Positions 14,564 through 22,815 of a stretch of DNA of 40,061 nt are shown here, one piece after another. The DNA comes from Bacillota bacterium (lineage in GTDB: Bacteria; Eremiobacterota; SpSt-956; JAKJGF01). Each line of letters starts with the position of its first letter. Position 1 is the first letter of the stretch. The notes beneath the pieces were generated by a model. The model ran no database searches, was not told where the DNA came from, and was given only the letters and a program-made list of their open reading frames with translations. Both the position numbers and the translations under genes were made by a program. Location of the stretch: assembly GCA_029555925.1 (NCBI GenBank), contig JAKPQU010000163.1, positions 1 through 40,061 of the forward strand, written 5' to 3'.

Positions 14564-14842
14564 TTATTTATATATAAAAGATCCCGCTACATATAGCAGA
14601 GAGAGCACTCCCATAACAATACACATTAAAGCCCATCTGAAGAGTAAATGTCTTTTTATAAGATCTCCGTACAGATCTTTTCTGACTATAAATTTGGCAC
14701 CAAAAAGTAACCATATAAAAGGAACTGCCATGGCAAGAGGAGGTGAATTTTTCATAATAAACTGAAGTCTGCTGAGGCAGAATATAAGGATCAGTATAAC
14801 AATAAGATCGCCTGTAAGTGTTCGGGCTATTTTTTTCTTCAT
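14564..14842 (-). CDS. Small membrane protein, unknown function
   Basis: A 92-aa protein with three hydrophobic segments (about residues 12-28, 34-52 and 68-90) and a basic N-terminus MKKKIARTL. No family recognised. It ends 278 nt upstream of the next minus-strand gene and begins 11 nt from the tRNA-Asn gene, so it may be read from the same transcript. Confidence 0.6.
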   Translation of the reverse strand: MKKKIARTLTGDLIVILILIFCLSRLQFIMKNSPPLAMAVPFIWLLFGAKFIVRKDLYGDLIKRHLLFRWALMCIVMGVLSLLYVAGSFIYK

Positions 14843-14853
14843 AAAATAAATAA

Positions 14854-14926
14854 CTCCCCGAGTTGGACTCGAACCAACAACCTAGCGGTTAACAGCCGCT
14901 CGCTCTGCCAATTGAGCTATCGAGGA
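14854..14926 (-). tRNA. tRNA-Asn (GTT)
   Basis: A 73-nt cloverleaf on the minus strand. Acceptor TCCTCGA pairs with TCGGGGA (one G-T pair). The anticodon stem AGCGG/CCGCT encloses CTGTTAA, giving anticodon GTT (plus strand 14891-14893). The T loop reads GGTTCGAGTCC. CCA is not encoded; TTA follows the discriminator G. Confidence 0.97.
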
Positions 14927-14961
14927 ATCTTTAATGAAACGTATTATAACATGTAAAAATT

Positions 14962-15002
14962 AAAAAGGCAAGAGTCTTTTTAATTTTTTTTCCTGCCTTT
15001 TT
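14962..15002 (-). terminator. Intrinsic terminator of the M23 gene
   Basis: AAAAAGGCA at 14962-14970 pairs with TGCCTTTTT at 14994-15002. Read leftward, the stem is followed by TTTTTAATTTTT-like sequence. It is 14 nt past the M23 stop codon and before the tRNA. Confidence 0.7.
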
Positions 15003-15015
15003 TATTTTTACCTGA

Positions 15016-15813
15016 TTAAGATTTATCTGTTTCTTCAGAATCCATAGCTCCAAAGGCATTGTTCAGGTTCATATTCATAATACTGTTCATATTCAGTCCG
15101 CTTCCTACCTGATTGAATGGAGATGACTGGCCTACTCCTCCCGGTAACATGTTGTTCATTCCGAATACCGGGTTATATGGAGGCATAGGTGCAGCGCCCT
15201 GGTTCTGGGCAACATTTGTCAGTCCGCCCTGCTCTACTGCTTTTGCCAGTTCAAAAGGATCCATAAATCCGCCTGCATCTCCGCCGCTTGAATAGAATAC
15301 ACTCATATGGAGATGGGGAACATTATTGGCAGTGCCGACTTTAGCTATTTCCTGTCCTGCTTTTACAGTCATACCGGGTTTTAAATTAGTATCTCTGTCA
15401 GATAAATGGGCATACCAGGTTTCTGTTCCGTCGGCATGTCTTATCCTTATAGCTCCAGTGTCATTCCCTGGGCCTTCCCATGCACTGTGTCCGCTCGGAT
15501 CATTATATACTACCACTCCGTCTTTTGCAGCATAAACAGGAGTTCCTACCGGTGCGTGAATGTCAAGACCGTCATCACCTTTATATGGAGAAAGTTTACC
15601 TGCAGGGCATGGATTTACAAATCCCGATGAGCCTGCCGTTACCGGTGACATCTGGCCGTATACTGACTGGGGGCCGCCTGTACTGTTGACCCTCATGGTA
15701 TTCTGTGCCTGTGAGAGCATGGCCTGGAATGAAGGCCCTTCCTGCTTTGGCTGTGGATTAAACTGGCTCTCTATGTCTCTTATGCGATTCTGTATCTGAG
15801 ATATCCTATCCAT
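15016..15813 (-). CDS. M23 (LytM)-family peptidase-like protein
   Basis: A 265-aa protein. Residues about 1-60 are a helical, Gln/Asn-rich leader with no signal peptide. The M23 domain spans about 70-195: GLDIHAPVGTPVYAA with D84, WYAHLS with H136, and PHLHMSV with H167 and H169. The first zinc ligand of the usual HxGxD motif is replaced: position 80 is Asp, reading DDGLD. It may therefore be an altered or inactive endopeptidase, as in divisome LytM regulators. The tail (about 205-265) is rich in Met, Asn, Gly and Pro. Lack of a signal peptide suggests another export route, possibly the flagellar or pilus apparatus, which is speculation. Confidence 0.82.
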   Translation of the reverse strand: MDRISQIQNRIRDIESQFNPQPKQEGPSFQAMLSQAQNTMRVNSTGGPQSVYGQMSPVTAGSSGFVNPCPAGKLSPYKGDDGLDIHAPVGTPVYAAKDGVVVYNDPSGHSAWEGPGNDTGAIRIRHADGTETWYAHLSDRDTNLKPGMTVKAGQEIAKVGTANNVPHLHMSVFYSSGGDAGGFMDPFELAKAVEQGGLTNVAQNQGAAPMPPYNPVFGMNNMLPGGVGQSSPFNQVGSGLNMNSIMNMNLNNAFGAMDSEETDKS

Positions 15814-15944
15814 TCTATCACACCCTTTGTTAAGATATAATTCTTCTATTTAATTATAGAAGAATTTATTTATAAAAGAAAGATATTTTTTGTTAACATT
15901 ATATTAAAATTTTGTTAACAAGTGAGAAATTTTTATGAAATTTC

Positions 15945-15973
15945 TTTACCTATTTATTTTATAGTGGTATAAT
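15945..15973 (+). promoter_or_regulatory. Promoter of the EamA/SMR pair
   Basis: TTTACC at 15945-15950, a 17-nt spacer, and TGG-TATAAT (extended -10) ending at 15973, followed about 55 nt later by the ATG at 16030. Confidence 0.6.
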
Positions 15974-15979
15974 CGGGAA

Positions 15980-16002
15980 CAGTGAGTCGTGAGTCGTGAA
16001 AA
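15980..16002. repeat. Heptamer repeats in the leader of the EamA/SMR pair
   Basis: CAGTGAGTCGTGAGTCGTGAA contains three GTGAGTC-type units with a 7-nt period. They lie between the promoter and the start codon, so they are in the mRNA leader. Confidence 0.7.
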
Positions 16003-16029
16003 CTGCCAGTCAGGCGTTATGAAAAAATT

Positions 16030-16467
16030 ATGAAAACAAAACTATCTTCCGTAATATTAATTCTAACTGCAGCTGTAGCTACTGCTGCGGCGCAGATTGT
16101 TCTTAAAATAGGTTCTGCCTTTAAGCTTTCAGGACTTAAGTCGGAGTTTGAACAGGCAGGATTTGGAATAATTAAAAATATCTTTAATACTTCCAGCAAC
16201 ATGTTCCATCTTGCTGTAATAGGATTTGGATTTTTCCTTTTTATGTTAACCCTTCTTATACTGGCCAGGGGATTTAAAGGCGGGGATATGTCAGTCCTTT
16301 ATCCGATTTTTGCTACAAGTTTTATATGGAATATTCTCTTCAGCAGAATTTTTATAGGTGAGCCTATTACATTGTTTAAAGTAATAGGTGTTTTAATTAT
16401 AGTGAGCGGTATAGCTCTTACCGGTTTCGGACAGAAATTAAGTGAAAGAAAGGGAGAATTCAGGTGA
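16030..16467 (+). CDS. EamA/SMR-type small transporter subunit 1
   Basis: A 145-aa membrane protein with four hydrophobic segments (about residues 7-27, 55-80, 88-110 and 118-136). The pattern, including GGDMSVLYPIFATSFIWN and FKVIGVLIIVSGIALTGFG, is that of half-size drug/metabolite superfamily proteins such as ArnE/ArnF or small multidrug resistance proteins. Its stop overlaps the GTG start of the second subunit (GTGA), indicating tight co-translation and a likely heteromeric transporter or lipid-linked sugar flippase. Substrate unknown. Confidence 0.82.
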   Translation: MKTKLSSVILILTAAVATAAAQIVLKIGSAFKLSGLKSEFEQAGFGIIKNIFNTSSNMFHLAVIGFGFFLFMLTLLILARGFKGGDMSVLYPIFATSFIWNILFSRIFIGEPITLFKVIGVLIIVSGIALTGFGQKLSERKGEFR

Positions 16468-16814
16468 AAACACCTCTATGGATAATTCTGGCAATGATTT
16501 TGGTTGCCCTTGTTAATGCGACGGGACAGCTTTTTAATAAATTTGCTTCAAAGAATCTTTCTCTTTCTTTTGACGGATTATTAAAAAATAAATATCTTTA
16601 TATTGCTGTTATAACGTTTTTCGTAGGAGCAGTATTTTATATTATGCTCCTGCCTTACGGAGAAATTTCCGTTATATACTCCCTTTCTGCCATGTCCTAT
16701 ATGTGGGGTATGGTCTTTGCAAAATATATTCTTAGAGAAGATGTAAATATTTATAAATGGATGGGAGTCATTTTAATAATTGTCGGAGTTTCAATTATAG
16801 GTTTTCTCGGTTAG
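16464..16814 (+). CDS. EamA/SMR-type small transporter subunit 2
   Basis: A 116-aa, four-segment membrane protein starting at GTG within the previous stop codon. It shares the EamA-half pattern, with YGEISVIYSLSAMSYMWGMV and WMGVILIIVGVSIIGFLG. Paired genes of this kind work as opposed-topology heterodimers in ArnE/ArnF and some SMR systems. The last four bases overlap the end of the convergent PilW-like gene. Confidence 0.82.
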   Translation: MKTPLWIILAMILVALVNATGQLFNKFASKNLSLSFDGLLKNKYLYIAVITFFVGAVFYIMLLPYGEISVIYSLSAMSYMWGMVFAKYILREDVNIYKWMGVILIIVGVSIIGFLG

Positions 16815-17479
16815 TTTCGCGGTCTTATTGATGTAGATACGGTTATTGACGCCTTTACATCTCTGTTGAAATCCTGCTCATAAGCCATCTTTCTTTCTCT
16901 CATAGTTTTTGCACATACAAGTTTTATTTTTATCAACTCCCCTTCACCCTGTGATATTTGAAACGTTTCCACATCCCTTGCTACAACCCTTGGTCTTTCT
17001 CCTGCCACTTCACTGCTTGTGAGATAAGATGATATGGTCATATTGTCCGGTATTACCGGTATAACCGATGGTGTATGGCTCACTACTCTTCTGTAGAGTA
17101 TTTTTTTTACCGGGTTATTGGGATCAGTAAGGGTGTAATAAATTATATGGGATTGCCAGATAGGTTCTCTGGTTGTACTGTCAGTTTTAAATTCATGTTC
17201 GTTTAAAGGGTTTTCAAAACAAATATAGTCAGGGTCGGCTGAATTTACTTTGTCGAATTTACAGGTAGCCCTGTTCGTAATTTTAAGATCCCCTGTTATA
17301 CGCTGTATGGCAACCTCTGCCGCATGCTGGCTGTCGGTAGTTATTTCACCCATCTGCCAGCTTTTAAGTCCAACGCTTAATACGGTAAATATTGTACCGA
17401 GCATGAGGGAAAAAATAATTATACATAACATCATTTCGATTAACGTATGGGCTCTGTCAGTAGTGATTAAATATTTCAT
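16811..17479 (-). CDS. PilW/GspJ-like pseudopilin
   Basis: A 222-aa minor pseudopilin. A short positive leader ends at A10, and the mature start HTLIEMMLCIIIFSLMLG carries the conserved Glu at mature position 5. The -1 residue is Ala instead of the usual Gly, which still permits cleavage in some prepilins. The rest (residues 40-222) is the soluble domain. Its ATG overlaps the stop of the upstream PilV-like gene by 4 nt. Last of a three-gene pseudopilin run; likely caps or primes a type IV pilus or type II secretion pseudopilus. Confidence 0.82.
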   Translation of the reverse strand: MKYLITTDRAHTLIEMMLCIIIFSLMLGTIFTVLSVGLKSWQMGEITTDSQHAAEVAIQRITGDLKITNRATCKFDKVNSADPDYICFENPLNEHEFKTDSTTREPIWQSHIIYYTLTDPNNPVKKILYRRVVSHTPSVIPVIPDNMTISSYLTSSEVAGERPRVVARDVETFQISQGEGELIKIKLVCAKTMRERKMAYEQDFNRDVKASITVSTSIRPRN

Positions 17480-17871
17480 GGTATAGGTGTGGGAGATGTA
17501 TATATAAAGGTCTGTATATTAAGTTCTTTCTTCCCCTGTTTCCCCGCTCCCTGCCAGTTTATGTTAACGAATATATCAACCAGTTCTTCTTCATATATAA
17601 CCTTTGTTGTTATTTTCATTTTATAATCCATGTTATTTTTTCTAATGTCGAATTCAGATGAAGGATAATAGCTGTTTATTATTGTATCATAGGACATTTC
17701 CCTCATTTTTTCTATCTGTTCATTTACAATATTTACAACAGGTATCATTATATTGTTCTTTTTTATCGCCTGAATGCCTGTAGTAAAAAATAAAATCATG
17801 CCTACAAGTACAACACCGAGTATAGCAATGGTTACGCTCAATTCAGCCAGAGTCATGCCATGTTTTCTCAT
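17476..17871 (-). CDS. PilV/GspI-like pseudopilin
   Basis: A 131-aa prepilin with leader MRKHG cleaved before MTLAELSVTIAILGVVLVG; Glu is at mature position 5. A single hydrophobic helix is followed by a soluble domain ending TFIYTSPTPIP. It sits between the PilX-like and PilW-like genes, with a hairpin at 17883-17912 just upstream of its start. Confidence 0.85.
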   Translation of the reverse strand: MRKHGMTLAELSVTIAILGVVLVGMILFFTTGIQAIKKNNIMIPVVNIVNEQIEKMREMSYDTIINSYYPSSEFDIRKNNMDYKMKITTKVIYEEELVDIFVNINWQGAGKQGKKELNIQTFIYTSPTPIP

Positions 17872-17882
17872 AAATTTATGTT

Positions 17883-17912
17883 AAAGGAGATGTCCTGAGA
17901 GACATCTCCTTT
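17883..17912 (-). terminator. Perfect hairpin between PilX-like and PilV-like genes
   Basis: A 12-bp stem, AAAGGAGATGTC with GACATCTCCTTT, and a 6-nt loop. On the minus strand only a short T run follows, so it may be an attenuator or mRNA-processing site rather than a full stop. It may also mask the GGAG ribosome site of the PilV-like gene. Confidence 0.6.
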
Positions 17913-17935
17913 ATTTGCTAACCCTTTCTTCTTAC

Positions 17936-19270
17936 TTATTTGAGTTCCTGCCATGATACAAGTTTGACAGGGAATTCATATCCGCTTATTTTATCCAGAT
18001 GATAATAATTAAGGGCCCTCACAAATTTTATTTTATTATACGGCAGATCGAAATATATACTACTTTTATCCGGATTATGAGGATTTATATCATCGTTAAT
18101 GTTATTTGAAAAAACAAAACCTCCTATTATAAACTCCCCTGTATTACTGGCTTCTACCGGGTGTTCGCTCTCCAGAAAATATATATCATCATCTGAATAA
18201 TAGATACCATTACAGTATGTATTTATATAGGGATTTGCCCTGACTTCCAGATCTTTTCCACTTATAATCGCCACACTCGATGACTGGTCGTTTGATCCTA
18301 TTATGCCAGTTTTCCCTCTTGTGACTACAGCACCTATTCCACTTACCCTTCCCAGAAGCTCTACATCTGTTTCAGAATAAATAGTAGTTCTTTTACCGTT
18401 ATTACCTACATCAAATATAATTTTAGGCGCAAGCGAAACTGAGAGCGGAGTTTGTGTGGGTGTTGGTACCTCTATTGCCGTAGACGTTGGCGCAGGAGTC
18501 CCTGAACCTACAGGAGTATTTGTAGGTTCAGGAGTATTTGTAGGCAGAGACGTACGTGTGGGTACACGAGTCGGAGTTGGAGGCATTAATGTAGCCGGAG
18601 GGTCAGGATCAGGAGTTTCATCTCCAGGGGGTCTATGCTCTCCTACTGCTCCATAGGCACATGGTATACTTAATAATCTGGCCAGAAGAGGAGTTCTCCA
18701 ATGTCCCGGCTCTTTATAACCTGTATTTAGAATATATGTTTCATTTGTATAATCAAATTGAATAGTTATAGGATTTGTACCATTCTGGGGAACATAAACA
18801 CTTTCTTTTATAATTAGATTTCCCCATGGATCAAATTCTGCCCATGAAGAACAATCATAGGGGGTTCCGTTATAAAGCATAGAATAACTATATATTCCAT
18901 CATTATTTAAAGTACGGGTTACTTTATAATTACCGGGAGTTAATATTTTAACGTCAGGTGAACTCTTGGGGCATCTGTTCATTATTTTATCTATCATTAT
19001 TTTACCGAAATCCTCTTTTACCGAATTATTTATAATAGAATCATTTGGCTCAAGTTCTGGCACATAAGCTATACCACATGAAACAACCTTCCCTCCATGG
19101 AGATTAACTGATATGGGAGAAGGAATATAAACAGAATTGCCGTCAGCATTTGTAATTATGAGGCCTTTCTTATCATCTGAAATTCCTGAATCTTCATATG
19201 AAATTGCATTTTTTATAACAACAGGGCCTTCTGCTGAAAGATGGCTGTTCATAAAGTCTCCTCTGACCAT
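17936..19270 (-). CDS. PilX/GspK-like pilus assembly protein, C-terminal part (frameshifted)
   Basis: A 444-aa frame that continues the prepilin fragment 19318-19707. Reading this frame upstream of its first Met gives a sensible continuation (NSIPYGIIPPYTGEIIIKGE then VNKKVKYIKAVMVRG) back to about 19387. One missing base in the 6-nt T run at 19381-19386 (A run on the coding strand) explains the split; restored, the protein is about 590 aa. About residues 230-275 here are a Pro/Thr-rich linker (PTPTRVPTRTSLPTNTPEPT and similar), followed by a beta-rich domain. The internal Met at 19270 lacks a convincing ribosome site. Confidence 0.75.
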   Translation of the reverse strand: MVRGDFMNSHLSAEGPVVIKNAISYEDSGISDDKKGLIITNADGNSVYIPSPISVNLHGGKVVSCGIAYVPELEPNDSIINNSVKEDFGKIMIDKIMNRCPKSSPDVKILTPGNYKVTRTLNNDGIYSYSMLYNGTPYDCSSWAEFDPWGNLIIKESVYVPQNGTNPITIQFDYTNETYILNTGYKEPGHWRTPLLARLLSIPCAYGAVGEHRPPGDETPDPDPPATLMPPTPTRVPTRTSLPTNTPEPTNTPVGSGTPAPTSTAIEVPTPTQTPLSVSLAPKIIFDVGNNGKRTTIYSETDVELLGRVSGIGAVVTRGKTGIIGSNDQSSSVAIISGKDLEVRANPYINTYCNGIYYSDDDIYFLESEHPVEASNTGEFIIGGFVFSNNINDDINPHNPDKSSIYFDLPYNKIKFVRALNYYHLDKISGYEFPVKLVSWQELK

Positions 19271-19317
19271 AACAGCCTTTATATATTTAACCTTTTTGTT
19301 TACCTCTCCTTTAATGA

Positions 19318-19707
19318 TTATCTCTCCCGTATAAGGTGGAATAATTCCGTAAGGTATACTGTTTCTTGTAGTGGGCTGGGTTTTTTCAGATTATTGCAGG
19401 AACAATAATCTTTGGAAGGATTAAAAGTAATATAAAATTTCCCTTTTATGTCAGGTAAGTAAATATCTGTTTGCCTGTAAATACCACTTTCATCCAATAC
19501 ATCCCCGCGCCAGCTGGGATTTGCATTTAGCTGTCTTATAGCATAGGCTACACCTGCTTCTGCCACCTGTATTGCTATATTATCGTCAATATACCTTCCT
19601 GTCATATAAGTACTATTGGTAAGAATGAACACCATGGATACCATTATCATAACCAGTATAGATACTATCATAATAGTAGATATAAGTGCTATTCCATTTT
19701 TTTTCAC
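19318..19707 (-). CDS. PilX/GspK-like pilus assembly protein, N-terminal part (frameshifted)
   Basis: The start is set at GTG 19707, preceded by ACGGAGGGA. The longer frame to 19812 crosses untranslated sequence with no ribosome site. The leader VKKNG is followed by IALISTIMIVSILVMIMVSM, without Glu at mature position 5, as in PilX/GspK. The EAGVAYAIRQLN segment (about residue 60) is typical. The frame runs off at SPLQETVYLTELF after the A6 tract and stops at 19318, while the correct continuation lies in the next frame. Confidence 0.75.
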   Translation of the reverse strand: MKKNGIALISTIMIVSILVMIMVSMVFILTNSTYMTGRYIDDNIAIQVAEAGVAYAIRQLNANPSWRGDVLDESGIYRQTDIYLPDIKGKFYITFNPSKDYCSCNNLKKPSPLQETVYLTELFHLIRER

Positions 19708-19820
19708 AATGAAAACACTCCCTCCGTAAAATATAGAAAAAAACTTCCTCTCTATATTAAAGCAATAATATATAAATATGTCAATATCTGATGATAATTT
19801 TTTTATTTTCAATAAAAAAA

Positions 19821-21068
19821 TTATAAATCATTATAATTTGTAAATTTTGCTGTCTTTATACCATTCTGAAAGATGCTCATAAGGGCAGGATCGGCACAGG
19901 AATTACCATGAATGTCAATTTCTCTTTTTATTTTTTCAATCAATTCCATGGCATAAATGCCGCTTAACTGCCAGAAACTATCCGATACTCCATGGGATAT
20001 TAACAGTATCTGTCCTGTGGCAAAATCGGAAGAAACCAGTCCGTAAGGAACTGCAACATTTTCTATGCCTTTAATCTTCTGTTCTGTTATATATTTTACT
20101 TTTTTCGTAATTTCTATTATTTTTAATGGATGTAACGATGGTTCTTTTTCAAAGTAAAGAAGATTTTTCTGTGACAGGTCTGTAATTTGAAAGTGTCCAT
20201 AGTAGAAATTTTTTACTTTTGCATGATCCATGTAGAGATTAAACCAGGAACGTTTCCCTTTTATATCCGTGATTTCCATTAGTAAAGGATTACTGCTGGG
20301 GCTTACATGTATATGTTCTCCCGTATAATTCATTCCATTTATAATGCCTGTGTCTTTAAAAAGAAAATTATGTCCGTCAAATGTTCCTTCTACGGCACGG
20401 TATTCACCGACGGAATCCATTGGCCTGAATCTGCCTGCAAGTCTGTCTGTCCGGATTATTTCCTGTTCCTTTTGAAGAAAAACCGGCCCGAAGAGAAGGC
20501 TTTTATATGGCAGTTCACCGGCGCCTGTGCCGTAATGTTTCCCGCCTGTTATAATAGGTGAAAAAAACTCTGCATCTGAGAGCATATGTTCAGGATTCCC
20601 GGTGGCTATCTCTGTAGCAGTATTGACGAGAGGTTTTTCGTTTATATATACAGGGCTATCATATTTCCATATATTATAAATAAAAGCCCATTTCCCCTGT
20701 CCCAGATAGACGAATCTGTGATCTTCTCTGCAGACATTTTCTCTGGCTTCCGGAAGAAAATGTATGTTCCCTTCTTCTTCAAGTTTTTCCATTTCACAGT
20801 AAAGAAATTCTTCTCTGTCAAATAAAGGATTATTGTTACTCATCAGGTCTATCAGATCATCAAAATTATTGCAATCAGATAAATTATTTATATCCAGGGA
20901 AAATAATGCTGCATCACTCAATACTTCCACTCTGTCCGTGCCAGGATACTTCCTGTGTCCGTATCTGGCCGAACAATAAAGTTTGTTTTTTATCCTGGCA
21001 AGTCCTCCGTTAAAAAACATTTTATCTCTATCCGGAGAACCTGTTATGAGTAACGGATATATATTCAT
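19821..21068 (-). CDS. Hypothetical protein, possible glycosidase-like beta-propeller
   Basis: About 415 aa from MNIYPLLITGSP. Start 21068 is chosen over an upstream in-frame ATG at 21161, since the extra 31 residues would translate heptamer repeats, and GCAGG precedes 21068. Repeated short segments ending in aromatic and Asp residues (RIKNKLYCSARYGHRKYPGT, GQGKWAFIYNIWKYDS, ILLISHGVSDSFWQLSGIYA) suggest a beta-propeller such as GH43/GH130-like enzymes, but no catalytic motif can be assigned. No signal peptide. Confidence 0.65.
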   Translation of the reverse strand: MNIYPLLITGSPDRDKMFFNGGLARIKNKLYCSARYGHRKYPGTDRVEVLSDAALFSLDINNLSDCNNFDDLIDLMSNNNPLFDREEFLYCEMEKLEEEGNIHFLPEARENVCREDHRFVYLGQGKWAFIYNIWKYDSPVYINEKPLVNTATEIATGNPEHMLSDAEFFSPIITGGKHYGTGAGELPYKSLLFGPVFLQKEQEIIRTDRLAGRFRPMDSVGEYRAVEGTFDGHNFLFKDTGIINGMNYTGEHIHVSPSSNPLLMEITDIKGKRSWFNLYMDHAKVKNFYYGHFQITDLSQKNLLYFEKEPSLHPLKIIEITKKVKYITEQKIKGIENVAVPYGLVSSDFATGQILLISHGVSDSFWQLSGIYAMELIEKIKREIDIHGNSCADPALMSIFQNGIKTAKFTNYNDL

Positions 21069-21100
21069 GATGATACCTGCTTTCTTTGTATAGGTGGTTT

Positions 21101-21126
21101 GTGATGCGTGATGCGTGATGCGTATT
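21101..21126. repeat. GTGATGC heptamer array
   Basis: Three perfect-phase units GTGATGC GTGATGC GTGATGC then GTATTTC, upstream of the 415-aa gene. Confidence 0.8.
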
Positions 21127-21204
21127 TCATCTCCAGGGCGTTTACTAGACGCCACTGCCAATCACCTGTCACCTTTCGCCATTTCTCCTTTACTATTCAC
21201 TCCT

Positions 21205-21241
21205 CGCTAACTGGTCACTGATAACTGGTCACTGGTCACTG
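21205..21241. repeat. CACTGGT heptamer array over the pncB stop codon
   Basis: CTGGTCACTGATAACTGGTC and following CACTGGTCACTG, all with a 7-nt period. The stop codon of the nicotinate phosphoribosyltransferase (21236-21238) lies in the last unit. Confidence 0.8.
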
Positions 21242-22783
21242 CTTACTTTCCTCTATCATCTTTTCTCTAATATTAAAAAGAGTTTTACTCAAACCAACTC
21301 TATATATATGAGGATTTTCAAGTCTTTTATGCCCTTCATGCAACATGGAAAGATTTTTTATAGTGTTTTCTCTTATTTTAAGTGTATCTTTCATAGGGCC
21401 GTCATATATGATATTTCCTTTTTCCATAACCTTTACCTGCATTAATTTTGAAGATACTCCTCTGACCATAGTATGAAGGTGTCTGTATGAAGGATCGTAA
21501 AACGTATAATTCAATCTGCTTTTAGATTCTTCCAGTTGTTCGTCACAGATCATTACATCTGCTTCATATTGATTTTTTTTGTTTATAAGCCTTATATCCC
21601 ATTTCGGCCCCGGTATGGTAGTTTTAGTTACATTTCCCGATAGTTTTATCGTTGGCATTACTGTTCCGTCAGGAGCGATTTTAAAGGTTTCTTTATAAAC
21701 ACATCCCAGGGAATCAGGAGGAGTTACTGCTCTTGTTCCAACACCCCATACTTCCAGCTTTGCCTTCTGTATATTTTTCATTGATTGAATCTGATATTCA
21801 TCGAGATCGTTGGAAGCTATAAGTTTTACATCTTTAAGACCTGCCATGTCCAGCATTTCTCTTGCTATTTTGCTCCTTTCCGCCAGATCTCCGGAATCAT
21901 CTCTTATGAGTATTACCTGGTTATAACCTTTTTCTCTCAAATGTTTAATTTCTTCTATTGCTGCTACCATACCTTTGTTTAAAAAATCGTATGTGTCTGC
22001 GAGGAAGGCTGCCATATGGGGATATACGGCAGAGTAAGCTTCGAAAGCATTCCTGTCGTTTTTAAAGGCCATAATCCAGCTGTGGGCATGAGTGCCAAGG
22101 GGTCTCCCCAGGTTGTATTTTTTTGCTGCATAGGTATTCGATGTGCCGCACATACCTCCTATAATAAGCGCTCTCGATAGTTCGGCAGTGCCTCCTATGC
22201 CCGCTATGGAGCGTCTGAAGGCAAAATCCATTACAGGATCGCCTGCTGCAGCATTGCAGATTCTTGCTGCTTTTGTTGCCACTCTTGTCTGGCAGTTATA
22301 AATATTAAGGAGTGCTCCTTCTATGAGATGTGTATCTACAGGATTTCCAACTACCCTCATAAGGGTATTATTCTGAAATACCACTTCTCCTTCTTCTATA
22401 GCCCATACATCTCCGCTGAATCTCCATTTAGAAAGATAATCTAAAAATTTCTTTTTCTCTTCAATATGGATCTGTGAAAATTCGGGTAATTCAGACAGAA
22501 ATTCTATATCACTTTCAGAGAAATGTACATTTCTTAAAAATTCCAGGGCACTGGCAAGTCCTGCACATATACAGTAACCACCGGATTCAGGAATATTTCT
22601 GAAATATAAATCATGGCCGAATTTATATTCTGTCAGCTTCCCTGCATTAAATCCGTCTTTTAATATATAATGGAGATATTCGAGGACTTTAAATCCGCCG
22701 CACATAGTTAATTCGTAAAAATCAGTATTGAGGGCAGAAAATTCATCTGTCGGTTCGAATAATAAATTTAAATTGTCTCTCAT
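21236..22783 (-). CDS. pncB: Nicotinate phosphoribosyltransferase
   Basis: Joins nicotinate and phosphoribosyl pyrophosphate to form nicotinate mononucleotide in NAD salvage. 515 aa, slightly longer than many PncB proteins. Visible family motifs: NTDFYELTM at 19-27, FRRSIAGIGGTAELSR around 189-204, GTSNTYAAKKY at 213-223, and GTHAHSW at 230-236 with the conserved histidines. The phosphate-binding SNDLDEYQI and GVGTRAVTP segments follow. AAAGGAG precedes the ATG. Monocistronic; its stop lies in a heptamer array. Confidence 0.94.
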   Translation of the reverse strand: MRDNLNLLFEPTDEFSALNTDFYELTMCGGFKVLEYLHYILKDGFNAGKLTEYKFGHDLYFRNIPESGGYCICAGLASALEFLRNVHFSESDIEFLSELPEFSQIHIEEKKKFLDYLSKWRFSGDVWAIEEGEVVFQNNTLMRVVGNPVDTHLIEGALLNIYNCQTRVATKAARICNAAAGDPVMDFAFRRSIAGIGGTAELSRALIIGGMCGTSNTYAAKKYNLGRPLGTHAHSWIMAFKNDRNAFEAYSAVYPHMAAFLADTYDFLNKGMVAAIEEIKHLREKGYNQVILIRDDSGDLAERSKIAREMLDMAGLKDVKLIASNDLDEYQIQSMKNIQKAKLEVWGVGTRAVTPPDSLGCVYKETFKIAPDGTVMPTIKLSGNVTKTTIPGPKWDIRLINKKNQYEADVMICDEQLEESKSRLNYTFYDPSYRHLHTMVRGVSSKLMQVKVMEKGNIIYDGPMKDTLKIRENTIKNLSMLHEGHKRLENPHIYRVGLSKTLFNIREKMIEESKQ

Positions 22784-22815
22784 CTATTTACTCCTTTCAA
22801 GGTGACATCCGGTAT

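Noticed and set aside
15113..15799. Several overlapping plus-strand frames
   Set aside because: All are shadows of the M23 gene with no ribosome sites or recognisable products.
18456..18656. Val/Gly-rich plus-strand frame
   Set aside because: It is the antisense of the Pro/Thr linker codons in the PilX-like gene.
19708..19812. N-terminal extension of the PilX-like protein
   Set aside because: The prepilin leader must be short and basic; GTG 19707 with ACGGAGGGA upstream gives exactly that.
21069..21161. N-terminal extension of the 415-aa protein
   Set aside because: The extra 31 residues come from GTGATGC repeat sequence and lack a ribosome site; ATG 21068 has one.
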